This document shows, in pieces, positions 1-7,866 of a DNA stretch of 64,000 nucleotides. Within the stretch, counting starts at the first letter, position 1; each line of letters starts with the position of its first letter. The notes under the pieces were generated by a model. That model was given only the letters and a program-made list of their open reading frames with translations, made no database searches and was not told where the DNA came from. The position numbers and the translations under genes were made by a program. Source of the DNA: Paenibacillus lignilyticus (GTDB taxonomy: Bacteria; Bacillota; Bacilli; Paenibacillales; Paenibacillaceae); the NCBI RefSeq assembly GCF_017942085.1, contig NZ_JAGKSP010000002.1, positions 124,001-188,000 on the forward strand. The letters run 5' to 3'.

Positions 1-936
1 AGCATTCATGAGACCCGGTATACCGAGCAGCGAATCCGCCTGAAATGCCAATGGATCCAAATACTCATCATCAAGCCTTCTGTAGATGACATCTACCTGA
101 CGCAATCCGCGCAAATCACGCAAATAGATTTTGTGATCCTTGTAAACCAAGTCGCGGCCTTCCACCAGATGGATGCCCATTTGCTGAGCCAGAAAAGCGT
201 GCTCGAAGTAAGCGGAATTGTACGCTCCCGGCGTCAGCAGCACAATAAGCGGGTTTGATTTTCCCGAAGGCGCCAAGCTGCGCAGCGAGCTCAAGAATAC
301 ATTCAAGCTGCGCTCGATATCCGCTACCGCACTATTCAAGTACAAATCGGAGAACAGCTCACTCATTAAGCTTCTCCCTTTATATAAGTAGGAAAACCCT
401 GATGGTGTACGGAGATTATCCTCCAGCACAAAGTAGCGGCCCTTCTCGTCCTTAATTAAATCTATGCCGGATGCGGTCATATAGACGTTCTGCGGTACTT
501 GCAGCCCTGCCATCTCCGGCCGAAAATATTTATTGGCAATAATCATCTGTCTTGGGATGATGCCGTCGTTGACGATGCGCTGCTCATGATAGACGTCATG
601 GATAAAAGCATTCAAAGCCTTAACGCGCTGCTTCATTCCGCGTTCAATGCTTTCCCATTCAAGCTTCGGAATAATGCGCGGAATATAGTCAAAAGGAATT
701 GTACGCTCCAGCGGCTCGTTCTGATTCTGGGTGTAAAGCGTAAACGTAATCCCTTCCTCCAGCATCCGCTGCTGAATGGTTGTGTGGCGCGCTGTCAGCT
801 CAGGCGGCTTCATACGGGCGAACGTTCGATGAACACTTTCATAATGCGGACGTACATTAAGATCATTATCGAACATTTCGTCGTAGAAAGATTGTGAATC
901 GTAAGGATCGAATTGTGATTTCATCGCCATCGACAT
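1..936 (-). CDS. Circularly permuted ATP-grasp-like protein (former DUF404/DUF407), 3' end outside window
   Basis: Reading the minus strand from 936 gives 312 codons without a stop, running off the left edge. The N-terminal part (residues beginning MSMAMKSQFDPYDSQSFYDE) and the later segment around TASGIDLIKDEKGRYFVLEDN match what I know of the circularly permuted ATP-grasp family. That family is usually encoded with alpha-E (DUF403) and transglutaminase-like genes and is thought to join amine and carboxylate groups; the substrate is unknown. The ATG at 936 is chosen because GGAGG lies 8 nt upstream; an in-frame ATG at 957 would put that site inside the gene. A sigma-A promoter lies just upstream at 1033-1061. 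The family call is fairly sure; the function is not. Confidence 0.8.
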   Translation of the reverse strand, partial: MSMAMKSQFDPYDSQSFYDEMFDNDLNVRPHYESVHRTFARMKPPELTARHTTIQQRMLEEGITFTLYTQNQNEPLERTIPFDYIPRIIPKLEWESIERGMKQRVKALNAFIHDVYHEQRIVNDGIIPRQMIIANKYFRPEMAGLQVPQNVYMTASGIDLIKDEKGRYFVLEDNLRTPSGFSYLYKGRSLMSELFSDLYLNSAVADIERSLNVFLSSLRSLAPSGKSNPLIVLLTPGAYNSAYFEHAFLAQQMGIHLVEGRDLVYKDHKIYLRDLRGLRQVDVIYRRLDDEYLDPLAFQADSLLGIPGLMNA

Positions 937-1032
937 GTCAACCGCCTCCAAAGCCATCAGTGTCACTCTCATGTCAGTTTTTGTGCTTTCTTGTCTACAT
1001 TTTCGCGTATAAATTTGGATTATATTACCTAG

Positions 1033-1061
1033 ATCATACCCAATGAGGACATTTGTGTCAA
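1033..1061 (-). promoter_or_regulatory. Sigma-A promoter of the ATP-grasp-like gene
   Basis: On the minus strand TTGACA (1061-1056) is separated by 17 nt from TATGAT (1038-1033). This is a near-consensus vegetative promoter about 100 nt upstream of the start codon at 936. Confidence 0.7.
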
Positions 1062-1072
1062 CTTATATAACA

Positions 1073-1100
1073 CATAAAAGGCCCGATAGAGGCGGCCTTT
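1073..1100 (-). terminator. Terminator after the LytTR gene
   Basis: Arms AAAGGCC (1077-1083) and GGCCTTT (1094-1100) form a short hairpin. On the minus strand it is followed by a run of T. It lies between the end of the LytTR gene and the promoter of the next gene. Confidence 0.5.
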
Positions 1101-1154
1101 ACAGTAAATTAAGGAATATAAGTTATCGGTCGCGCCCATGCGCCTCCTACCACA

Positions 1155-1529
1155 TTACGCAGCGGAAGTGCAGTAGGTTACCTCTTCCTGTTCTCGAATC
1201 ATGAGGCGCTTCACTTTGTCCACGTTCGCTCCTGACACCGTGGCATATAAGCCGCCCCCGCTTCCGGCCGAATCATCGAAATAAACATTGCGTTCAACCG
1301 GGTTATAGCATACAGCTGCCGCCATATTGACAACAACGTTGCGATCCAGTCGCTCATAGCCGAATGGTCCGAAGACGAGCGCCACTTGCTCCATCGTTTG
1401 CGGATAGTGATAGCTTGCTCCGCCCTTCGTCACAAATTGGGGTCCTTTCGGCGTGTGCGACACGAAGCAAATCATATCCATCGGAACCCACTCCCTTTCC
1501 CCGTTCTTGCTCAGCAGCAACAACTGCAT
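1155..1529 (-). CDS. Stand-alone LytTR-domain DNA-binding protein
   Basis: A 124-residue protein that is almost only a LytTR-type DNA-binding domain. A strand near residues 14-25 (ICFVSHTPKGP) is followed by a segment ending in GYERLDRNVVVNM, which corresponds to the conserved F-x-R-x-H/D-R-x-x-V-N core of LytTR proteins. There is no receiver domain, so it is not a classical response regulator. The ATG at 1529 is preferred because AGAAGGAG ends 8 nt upstream; the GTG at 1538 overlaps that site. It lies downstream of prkA on the same strand but is separated from it by a strong hairpin (1640-1670), so it probably has its own promoter. Its target genes cannot be told from the sequence. Confidence 0.75.
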   Translation of the reverse strand: MQLLLLSKNGEREWVPMDMICFVSHTPKGPQFVTKGGASYHYPQTMEQVALVFGPFGYERLDRNVVVNMAAAVCYNPVERNVYFDDSAGSGGGLYATVSGANVDKVKRLMIREQEEVTYCTSAA

Positions 1530-1629
1530 GTCCAACACTCCTTCTGCACCAAAATAAGAACTTGTGTTCCTATTTTAACAGATGATTGGTTTGCATGTAC
1601 ACCGTCCCTATGCTTGTACCTCTCTTTAA

Positions 1630-1670
1630 TCAAAGGAAGGCCGCAGTACGCATCTTGCGCGTACTGCGGC
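1630..1670 (-). terminator. Terminator of prkA
   Basis: Perfect 12-bp arms at 1640-1651 and 1659-1670 with a 7-nt loop. The minus strand continues with a pyrimidine-rich tract. It sits 20 nt past the prkA stop codon. Confidence 0.7.
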
Positions 1671-1689
1671 TCACTTGCTCCGCTATCGC

Positions 1690-3588
1690 CTATCGGTTAA
1701 GCAGACTTCCTACATAACGCAGCAGCTCGTTGGCACAGACCGGGCAGTATCCGTGCTCGTCAATCAGCCGCTTTGTTACTTCATTAATACGCTTAAGCTG
1801 CTTCTCGTCCGGTGTTTTGGTCGAGGTCGTGATTTTGACGATATCCTTCAAATCCGTAAACAGCTTCTTCTCGATCGCTTCGCGCAGCCGTTCGTGGCTG
1901 TAATAATCGAATTTCTTGCCTTTGCGAGAGTACGAGGAAATCCGAATCAATATCTCTTCTCGGAACGCTTTCTTCGCATTCTCGGATACGCCGATCTGCT
2001 CTTCGATTGAACGCATGAGCCGCTCATCCGGATCCATCTCTTCGCCTGTAAGCGGGTCTTTGATCTTCGCCCAGTTGCAGTACGATTCAATGTTATCGAG
2101 ATAATTTTCGAACAGCGTTCTTGCGGACTCTTCGAAGGAGTAAACGAACGCCTTCTGTATTTCTTTCTTGGCGAGTCCGTCATATTCTTTCCTGGCTGTG
2201 GAAATAAAATTTAAGTATCGCTCCCGCTCTTCCTTCGTGATCGAAGGATGCTGATCAAGTCCGTCTTTCAATGCACGCAGCACATCAAGGGCATTGATAC
2301 ATTGCAGGTCCTGCTTTATGAGCGCACTCGAAATGCGATTGATGACGTACCTCGGGTCGATACCCGACATGCCCTCTTCGATGTATTCCGACTGCATTTC
2401 CTTCAGATCCGCTTCCTTGTAGCCTTCGATCTCCTCGCCGTCATACATGCGCATTTTCTTAACGAGGTCCATCCCTTGCTTCTTCGTCTCTTTCAGACGA
2501 GTCAAGATGGAGAAGATGGCTGCTGAGCGCAGCGAGTGCGGCGCGATATGAATGTGCTTCATATCGCTCTGACCGATTAGCTTCTTGTAAATCTTCTCTT
2601 CCTCCGACACCTTCAGGTTGTAAGGGATCGGCATTACGATCATCCGGGATTGCAGCGCTTCATTTTTCTTATTGGCGATAAAAGACTTATACTCGGTTTC
2701 ATTCGTATGCGCGATAATGAGCTCATCCGCCGAGATCAAGGCAAATCGGCCGGCTTTGAAATTGCCCTCTTGGGTTAGAGACAGCAAATTCCATAGAAAC
2801 TTCTCATCGCATTTGAGCATCTCTTGGAACTCCATCAGACCGCGGTTCGCCTTATTCAGCTCACCGTCGAACCGGTATGCACGCGGATCGGATTCCGAAC
2901 CGAATTCCGTAATGGTTGAGAAATCGATGCTTCCGGTCAAATCGGCAATATCCTGAGACTTCGGATCGGACGGGCTAAACGTTCCGATCCCGATACGGTT
3001 CTCTTCGGAAATCAGCACACGTTCGACTTGCACATTCTCAATATCGCCGCTGTATTCCGTTCTTACTCTCATTTGGCAGGAAGGACACAAATTACCTTCG
3101 ATTCGGACACCAAGCTCCCGCTCGGCTTCAGGCCGCAGTTCATTCGGAATGAGATGCAGCGGATCCTCATGCATCGGGCAGCCTTTAATCGCGTATACAG
3201 CTCCTCGTTCTGTTCTGGAGAACTGTTCGAGGCCTCGCTTAAGCATCGTAACAATGGTGGATTTACCGCCGCTGACAGGCCCCATGAGCAGCAAAATCCT
3301 TTTCCTCACATCAAGCCGCCGGGCTGATGAATGGAAGTATTCCTCTACAAGCTTCTCAACGGCACGATCCAAGCCGAATATTTCTTGTTCGAAAAACTTG
3401 TATTTCTTCGATGTACCGCCATCATCCACAACCCCGAATGACTCAATCATTTCATAAACTCGAGCATGCGCAGTCATGGCCGGAGTAGGATCTCGCTTCA
3501 GCAGGTCGATGTAGTCCTTGAAAGATCCGTTCCAAGCAAGTTTTTCGCTTTCCGCTTTGTACGCCGAAATCCGTTTCAAAATATCCAT
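1690..3588 (-). CDS. prkA: PrkA family serine protein kinase / AAA+ protein
   Basis: This 632-residue protein is co-linear with Bacillus subtilis PrkA (about 631 residues). The P-loop GPVSGGKST lies near residue 100, and the N-terminal phrase RLDVRKRILLLMG is typical of the family. PrkA was described as a serine kinase, and later work points to an AAA+ protease-like activity; in Bacillus it helps sporulation. The ATG at 3588 is chosen over an upstream ATG at 3627 because AGGAGG lies 7 nt before it and Bacillus PrkA also starts MDIL. The usual partners yhbH (DUF444) and spoVR are not next to it here. A perfect hairpin (3605-3624) lies just upstream of the ribosome binding site. Confidence 0.95.
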   Translation of the reverse strand: MDILKRISAYKAESEKLAWNGSFKDYIDLLKRDPTPAMTAHARVYEMIESFGVVDDGGTSKKYKFFEQEIFGLDRAVEKLVEEYFHSSARRLDVRKRILLLMGPVSGGKSTIVTMLKRGLEQFSRTERGAVYAIKGCPMHEDPLHLIPNELRPEAERELGVRIEGNLCPSCQMRVRTEYSGDIENVQVERVLISEENRIGIGTFSPSDPKSQDIADLTGSIDFSTITEFGSESDPRAYRFDGELNKANRGLMEFQEMLKCDEKFLWNLLSLTQEGNFKAGRFALISADELIIAHTNETEYKSFIANKKNEALQSRMIVMPIPYNLKVSEEEKIYKKLIGQSDMKHIHIAPHSLRSAAIFSILTRLKETKKQGMDLVKKMRMYDGEEIEGYKEADLKEMQSEYIEEGMSGIDPRYVINRISSALIKQDLQCINALDVLRALKDGLDQHPSITKEERERYLNFISTARKEYDGLAKKEIQKAFVYSFEESARTLFENYLDNIESYCNWAKIKDPLTGEEMDPDERLMRSIEEQIGVSENAKKAFREEILIRISSYSRKGKKFDYYSHERLREAIEKKLFTDLKDIVKITTSTKTPDEKQLKRINEVTKRLIDEHGYCPVCANELLRYVGSLLNR

Positions 3589-3604
3589 GCCGTAACCTCC
3601 TATA

Positions 3605-3624
3605 AGTTTTGCGATTGCAAAACT
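3605..3624 (-). other. Hairpin in the prkA leader
   Basis: AGTTTTGC (3605-3612) and GCAAAACT (3617-3624) form an 8-bp hairpin with a 4-nt loop. It ends about 8 nt from the prkA Shine-Dalgarno site. It has no T-run and is too close to the gene to act as a terminator. Confidence 0.5.
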
Positions 3625-4033
3625 CACTTCGTAAGCCTATACTCCGACCAGCCTGATGCCACTACCTAGAACGCCTCATGCATGCGGGTAATATTTATCC
3701 AGCCATCTAAAGCTGCCCGGCATTTTTTATTGAAGTATTACATTCCTATGCGCTTTCGCGAGGGAAGTTGCCCTATTTTTTAAACAAGATTCCGCCAAAA
3801 TCCGCACATCGCAGACACGAATTTTACAAAATGTTAATTCCGTTAAAACGAGCACCTGCCCGTCTCCATTGGGCGAAAAGCTATACGTATGAAGACTTGG
3901 CTCCTTCTTTTGCGCTTCCGCGAACCCATGTCGAATAGCGGCGATTGCGACAAATTTCCGGCATGACCGACACGAAAAAGTTGTGACACCAGATGTAACC
4001 TCTAATTTATGGCTTAAGGGGTTGTCCGGAATG
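3625..4033. other. Intergenic region between divergent prkA and DUF2161 genes
   Basis: I see no credible gene in these roughly 400 nt. The region should hold the prkA promoter, but no clear sigma-A, sigma-E or sigma-F pair of boxes stands out. The plus-strand promoter of the DUF2161 gene begins at its right edge. Confidence 0.5.
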
Positions 4034-4042
4034 TGCTATAAT
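4034..4042 (+). promoter_or_regulatory. Extended -10 promoter of the DUF2161-Rieske operon
   Basis: TGCTATAAT is a perfect extended -10 element (TGn plus TATAAT at 4037-4042); the -35 region is weak. A transcript start near 4049 rules out the upstream in-frame ATG at 4032 and supports the TTG start at 4082. Confidence 0.6.
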
Positions 4043-4081
4043 CGTGAACAGACTACCCTCCCATTGAATCGAGGCGATGAT

Positions 4082-4858
4082 TTGGCTGTCAAACACGAAA
4101 CCGAGCTGTATCCGCCAATCAAGTCTTATTTCGAGAAACAAGGCTTTGAGGTAAAGAGCGAGATCATGCATTGCGATCTCGTCGCCATTCATCCGGATAC
4201 GAATGAAACCATATTGGTGGAGATGAAGAAAACCTTCAATCTCGCGTTGCTGCTCCAGGGCATCGAGAGGCTGCGTTTAAACGGACATGTCATACTCGCC
4301 GTCGAGCGCAACCGCAAGAAGGTCGGCGCGCACAATCAGCGCTTCGGCGATCTAACCGAGCTGTGCCGGATGCTTGGCCTTGGCTTGATGACCGTAACCT
4401 TCTTCAAGACCAAATCGCCGGTGCTGGAGATGCTTTGCCAACCGGGCGATCCTCCGGTGCGCGGACAACGGCGTGTCCGTCAAGCGAGACTGCTCACCGA
4501 ATTTCGCGAACGCAGCGGCGACTATAATACCGGCGGCAGCAACAACCGCAAACTCGTCACCGCGTACCGGGAGAAGGCGCTTCGCGTGGCATGGGCGCTT
4601 AACCAGCACGGCGAGCTTTCCCCTCGCGCCGCCTCGGAGCTGACCGGGATAGCGCGAGCCGACCATTTTCTCCAGAAGGATTACTACGGCTGGTTTGAAC
4701 GTATACGACGAGGGCATTATAGCCTGAAACCGGACGGAGCAGCCGCGCTAAAGCAGTACAACCATATTATTGAAGCTTGGCTGCAGCAGAGGCCCGCACA
4801 AGAGGAAAACACCGCAATCATGCCTGAAAACAAATTATCAAAGGAGACAAGATACTGA
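4082..4858 (+). CDS. DUF2161 family protein, predicted PD-(D/E)XK-like phosphodiesterase
   Basis: A 258-residue protein. The N-terminal half carries CDLVAIHPDTNETILVEMKK, which reads as a D...E-x-K core typical of restriction-endonuclease-like folds and matches DUF2161 (putative PD-(D/E)XK phosphodiesterase). The C-terminal part resembles a basic, winged-helix-like DNA-binding segment. The true substrate is unknown. The start is taken as TTG at 4082: GAGG lies 7 nt upstream, and the earlier in-frame ATG sits in the promoter. The stop codon overlaps the next start (TGATG at 4856-4860), so the Rieske gene is translationally coupled to it. Confidence 0.75.
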   Translation: MAVKHETELYPPIKSYFEKQGFEVKSEIMHCDLVAIHPDTNETILVEMKKTFNLALLLQGIERLRLNGHVILAVERNRKKVGAHNQRFGDLTELCRMLGLGLMTVTFFKTKSPVLEMLCQPGDPPVRGQRRVRQARLLTEFRERSGDYNTGGSNNRKLVTAYREKALRVAWALNQHGELSPRAASELTGIARADHFLQKDYYGWFERIRRGHYSLKPDGAAALKQYNHIIEAWLQQRPAQEENTAIMPENKLSKETRY

Positions 4859-5178
4859 TGAGCGAAACAAACAACTTTAAGATCATTGGCAATGTAGAGG
4901 ACTTCCCGGAATTTCCGGCTCATGTGAAATTAAACAACCAGCCTTATTATATTGTTGAAGCACCGCGCAAAGCCGATGAAGAACAACGCTATAATCTGAT
5001 CTCGGCGATCTGTCCGCATGCCGGCGGTATTGTCAGACCGCATCTGAATGAGCTTATTTGCCCGCTGCACTACTGGTGCTTCGATAAAGCGACAGGCGAA
5101 TCCACGAACATCCCGGGAGAGCAGCTGGATTGCTCGCCGCTGGTGGTTCGTGACGGCCAATTTCTGCTGCAAGCTTAA
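4858..5178 (+). CDS. Rieske [2Fe-2S] domain protein
   Basis: A 106-residue single-domain protein with the two Rieske cluster motifs C-P-H (ICPHAGG) and C-x-x-H (CPLHYW), spaced as in small Rieske ferredoxins. It has no membrane segment, so it is probably a soluble electron carrier like the ferredoxin partners of oxygenases or NirD-type proteins. Its start codon overlaps the stop of the DUF2161 gene by one base. No oxygenase or reductase partner is present nearby, so the physiological partner is unknown. A strong terminator follows. Confidence 0.85.
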   Translation: MSETNNFKIIGNVEDFPEFPAHVKLNNQPYYIVEAPRKADEEQRYNLISAICPHAGGIVRPHLNELICPLHYWCFDKATGESTNIPGEQLDCSPLVVRDGQFLLQA

Positions 5179-5188
5179 AACGAACGAC

Positions 5189-5228
5189 AAGAAGCCCGGA
5201 ATCCTCAAGCGAGGATTCCGGGCTTCTT
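5189..5228 (+). terminator. Terminator after the Rieske gene
   Basis: Perfect inverted repeat of at least 16 bp (5191-5206 and 5211-5226), extended by A-T pairs, with a 4-nt loop. It lies between convergent genes and may work in both directions. Confidence 0.75.
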
Positions 5229-5245
5229 CTCTATATCCTGATGAA

Positions 5246-6448
5246 TTAGCGGCGCGCCAGAAATTCATTCAACGCTTCGGCGAAGCGCGAAATACCCGTC
5301 GCCATCCGCTCGCCTTGTGTATACGTAAAGTTCAGACGAGCCGTGTTGCGCGCAGGCTCTGCCGCATAGAAGGAGGAGCCGGGAACGAAGGCTACATTCT
5401 TCTTCACAGCTGCTCGAAGCAGCGCTTCGGCATCCAGTCCTTCAGGCAGCTCCAGCCAGAGGAACATGCCGCCTTTCGGCTCGATCCATTTCACGTCGCT
5501 CCAGCCCTGCTGCGACAGCAGCTTCTGCATTTGCTGCATACGATCGCCGTACGCCTGCCTAATTACTTGAATATGATCATCAAGCGAGAAATGCCGGAGC
5601 AGCTGATCCAGTGTTTGCTGGTCAAGCGAGCTGGAATGCAGATCGGCCGCTTGTTTCGCCTTTGCCATCATAGAGATTACGTTGCGGCTGCCGATTGCCC
5701 AGCCGGTACGAAGAGCAGGCGCTACTGTTTTGGAGAACGTACTTGTATAAAGGACATTGCCGCCATCCGCTTTGCCTTCAAGCGAGAACAAGGTTGGATA
5801 GTCGGCATTAATATCAAATTTAATATCGCCATATGGATCATCCTCCAAGATGGGAACACCATAACGATGGCTGAGTTCAAGCAGCCCTTTGCGGCGTTCC
5901 ATGCTCCATACTCGACCCGTTGGATTGCCGAATGTAGGCACTACATAAATTAATCTTGGTTTATGCTGCTTGATGAGCCGTTCGGCTTCCGCAATAATCA
6001 TGCCATCTTTATCACTGGCAACCGGAACAACATCCAAGCCGCTTAAATTAAACACTTGTAAGCTGGCCAGATAGGTCGGGTTCTCCACCAGAACAATATC
6101 GCCCGGCTCCATCAGTACACGAGTAATCAGATCAATTGCTTGCTGCGAGCCTGTTGTCATGATCATTTCATCAGGTTGGACGTGCATGCCCTTCTGGGCC
6201 ATTCGGGCACAAAGCTGCTCACGAAGCGGCATGAACCCTTCCGTAAGACCGTATTGCAGCGTATTCTTACCGGAACGGAATACCCGATCTGCTGCCTCTC
6301 TTACTGCATCAATCGGAAACAGTTCTTCGGCCGGCAAACCGCCTGCGAACGAAATAATTTCTTTTCCTTGCGTTAGCTTCAAGATGTCGCGAACAGCAGA
6401 CGATTGCAGCCGTTCGACATAATTCGAAAACCGGTATTCCACGTTCAT
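5246..6448 (-). CDS. PLP-dependent aminotransferase, fold type I (LysN/2-aminoadipate aminotransferase-like)
   Basis: A 400-residue class I/II aminotransferase. GGLPAEELFP near the N-terminus, ENPTYLAS, PTFGNPTGRVWS and the PLP-lysine region STFSKTVAPALRTGW (Lys in SKT) are typical of the branch that contains 2-aminoadipate and aromatic or branched-chain aminotransferases. There is no N-terminal GntR domain, so it is not a MocR regulator. The substrate cannot be fixed from sequence. The ATG at 6448 has GGAGG only 2 nt away; an in-frame GTG at 6442 has ideal 8-nt spacing and gives a family-like N-terminus (M-E-Y-R-F), so the true start may be 6442. It is a single-gene unit convergent with the Rieske gene. 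Confidence 0.85.
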   Translation of the reverse strand: MNVEYRFSNYVERLQSSAVRDILKLTQGKEIISFAGGLPAEELFPIDAVREAADRVFRSGKNTLQYGLTEGFMPLREQLCARMAQKGMHVQPDEMIMTTGSQQAIDLITRVLMEPGDIVLVENPTYLASLQVFNLSGLDVVPVASDKDGMIIAEAERLIKQHKPRLIYVVPTFGNPTGRVWSMERRKGLLELSHRYGVPILEDDPYGDIKFDINADYPTLFSLEGKADGGNVLYTSTFSKTVAPALRTGWAIGSRNVISMMAKAKQAADLHSSSLDQQTLDQLLRHFSLDDHIQVIRQAYGDRMQQMQKLLSQQGWSDVKWIEPKGGMFLWLELPEGLDAEALLRAAVKKNVAFVPGSSFYAAEPARNTARLNFTYTQGERMATGISRFAEALNEFLARR

Positions 6449-6701
6449 TCCCTCCCCATTTCACTTATCACACATTTTACGCGCAATTGGTGATGGGAGC
6501 AACTAGAAGAATGCTTTAAAACGCACGGATTTGTACGCTGTTTCGTCAATTGGTTACAGCGTTCACCAATGTGTTGTATTTTATGTTTGCCGCGGAATTA
6601 CCGTAACAACATGTTCACAACTTTGTTCGTTTTCTTTTTGCATATCGTTGGGTATAATGAAGGGGAGTATGTATGTACTGGCAGCTTAGGAGGGAATACG
6701 A

Positions 6702-6800
6702 ATGACCATTAATTTTCTTATCGTCCTCACTGTCTCGGCCTTGTTCCTGATCGCCATGTGTACGGCGTCTTACAATGACGACAAGACTAAAGGCTTGTAA
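6702..6800 (+). CDS. Small 32-residue single-span membrane peptide
   Basis: A 32-codon ORF that begins MTINFLIVLTVSAL and ends YNDDKTKGL. One hydrophobic helix (about residues 4-22) is followed by a charged tail. AGGAGGG (6688-6694) lies 7 nt before the ATG, TATAAT occurs at 6653-6658, and a strong terminator follows within 20 nt. This gene-like package makes a real gene likely although I do not recognise the family. It stands alone between divergent and convergent neighbours. A role in the membrane is inferred only from hydrophobicity. Confidence 0.65.
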   Translation: MTINFLIVLTVSALFLIAMCTASYNDDKTKGL

Positions 6801-6817
6801 TGCAATAGGACCAATCA

Positions 6818-6870
6818 TCAAAAAAAGAAGCTTTCAGCGATTGTTGACAATCGTCGGAAGCTTCTTTTTT
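6818..6870. terminator. Bidirectional terminator between the small peptide and the AbrB-like gene
   Basis: A long imperfect stem has arms AAAAAAGAAGCTT (6821-6833) and AAGCTTCTTTTTT (from 6858), with an inner stem CGATTGT/ACAATCG. T-runs are present on both strands, as expected between convergent genes. Confidence 0.8.
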
Positions 6871-6897
6871 AATGCGAAAATAGTGTGACGCACCGCG

Positions 6898-7149
6898 TTA
6901 ACCCCGGCGCAGTCCCGCCATCTCTGTCATGCATCCCCCACACAGGTAACGCTCTTTAAACTCGCGTACACCATCAAGTGTGCCACAAAACACACAACGA
7001 GGACGATAACGTTCCAAAATGATATGGTCACCCTGGACAAGAATTTCCACGGGGTCTCCTTCATTCATTTGGTATCTTTTACGTAGCGATTTTGGCAATA
7101 CGATACGCCCTAATTGATCCACTTTACGCACAACACCAGCCGGTTTCAC
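6898..7149 (-). CDS. AbrB/SpoVT-like transition-state regulator with C-terminal zinc-ribbon-like CxxC pairs
   Basis: An 83-residue protein. Residues 1-50 (GVVRKVDQLGRIVLPKSLRK) are a clear SpoVT-AbrB swapped-hairpin DNA-binding domain. The C-terminal part holds CVFCG and CGGC, two CxxC pairs that could bind zinc; the AbrB and Abh proteins of Bacillus lack these. The start is GTG at 7149, with AGGAGAT upstream. It probably binds AT-rich promoters as a tetramer, as AbrB does, but its regulon is not visible here. It is transcribed alone and shares a terminator with the small ORF opposite. Confidence 0.85.
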   Translation of the reverse strand: MKPAGVVRKVDQLGRIVLPKSLRKRYQMNEGDPVEILVQGDHIILERYRPRCVFCGTLDGVREFKERYLCGGCMTEMAGLRRG

Positions 7150-7287
7150 AAATTCACATCTCCTGTAGTCGCATTTTGCAAGTTAACGTCATATGACAGT
7201 TTGCTCCCTACTAGGTTCGATAATGGCCGGTTAATTCCTGCAATTATTTCGATTTTCTTAGTATTCTGCAATAAAATTTAAAGAAAG

Positions 7288-7752
7288 TTAGTTCAATCCC
7301 ACAAATCCGTTTTGTCGAATTGCCTCGAACACAACAATCGCCGCAGAATTCGATAAATTTAGCGATCTTACTTTGTCTGTCATCGGCACGCGAATACAGG
7401 TGTCAGGATGCGCATCAAGCACCTCTTGCGGAAGTCCCTTCGTTTCTTTTCCGAATACGAAGAAATCGCCGTCTTGATAGCGATGCTCCGAATATACTTT
7501 CGAGCTCCTTGTGCTTGCGCAGAAGAAACGCCCCTCCGGATATAGCTCCTTTAGCTCCTGGAACGAATCATGATAATGAATCTCTACCGCATACCAATAG
7601 TCCAAACCGGCCCGTTTAAGCGTTTTGTCATCTGTGTTAAACCCCAATGGCCGAACCAGATGAAGAATTGTACCAGTTGCTGCACAAGTCCGTGCAATAT
7701 TGCCGGTATTTGCCGGAATTTCCGGCTCTACGAGAACGATATGGAATGCCAT
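7288..7752 (-). CDS. trmL: tRNA (cytidine(34)-2'-O)-methyltransferase TrmL
   Basis: A 154-residue SPOUT-family methyltransferase. PEIPANTGNIARTCAAT near the N-terminus, FGKETKGLP in the middle and VRSLNLSNSAAIVVFEA at the C-terminus are motifs 1-3 of the TrmL/CspR subgroup, which forms the trefoil knot that binds S-adenosylmethionine. It methylates the ribose of the wobble nucleotide in tRNA-Leu isoacceptors. The length matches the short TrmL type rather than the longer rRNA-modifying SpoU proteins. It is divergent from the response regulator gene that follows. Confidence 0.93.
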   Translation of the reverse strand: MAFHIVLVEPEIPANTGNIARTCAATGTILHLVRPLGFNTDDKTLKRAGLDYWYAVEIHYHDSFQELKELYPEGRFFCASTRSSKVYSEHRYQDGDFFVFGKETKGLPQEVLDAHPDTCIRVPMTDKVRSLNLSNSAAIVVFEAIRQNGFVGLN

Positions 7753-7866
7753 TTGTTATCAAACACCCTTCACTTTTTACATAGCTTTTACGCTAGCTTA
7801 ATCTATTGAGAAAACTTGGCTGTCATAATACAACTATAATGTTGCATGAAAGGGGAACATAAACGC

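Noticed and set aside
5048-5953. 301-codon open frame on the plus strand
   Set aside because: It overlaps the Rieske gene, its terminator and the antisense of the aminotransferase gene. No start site or family.
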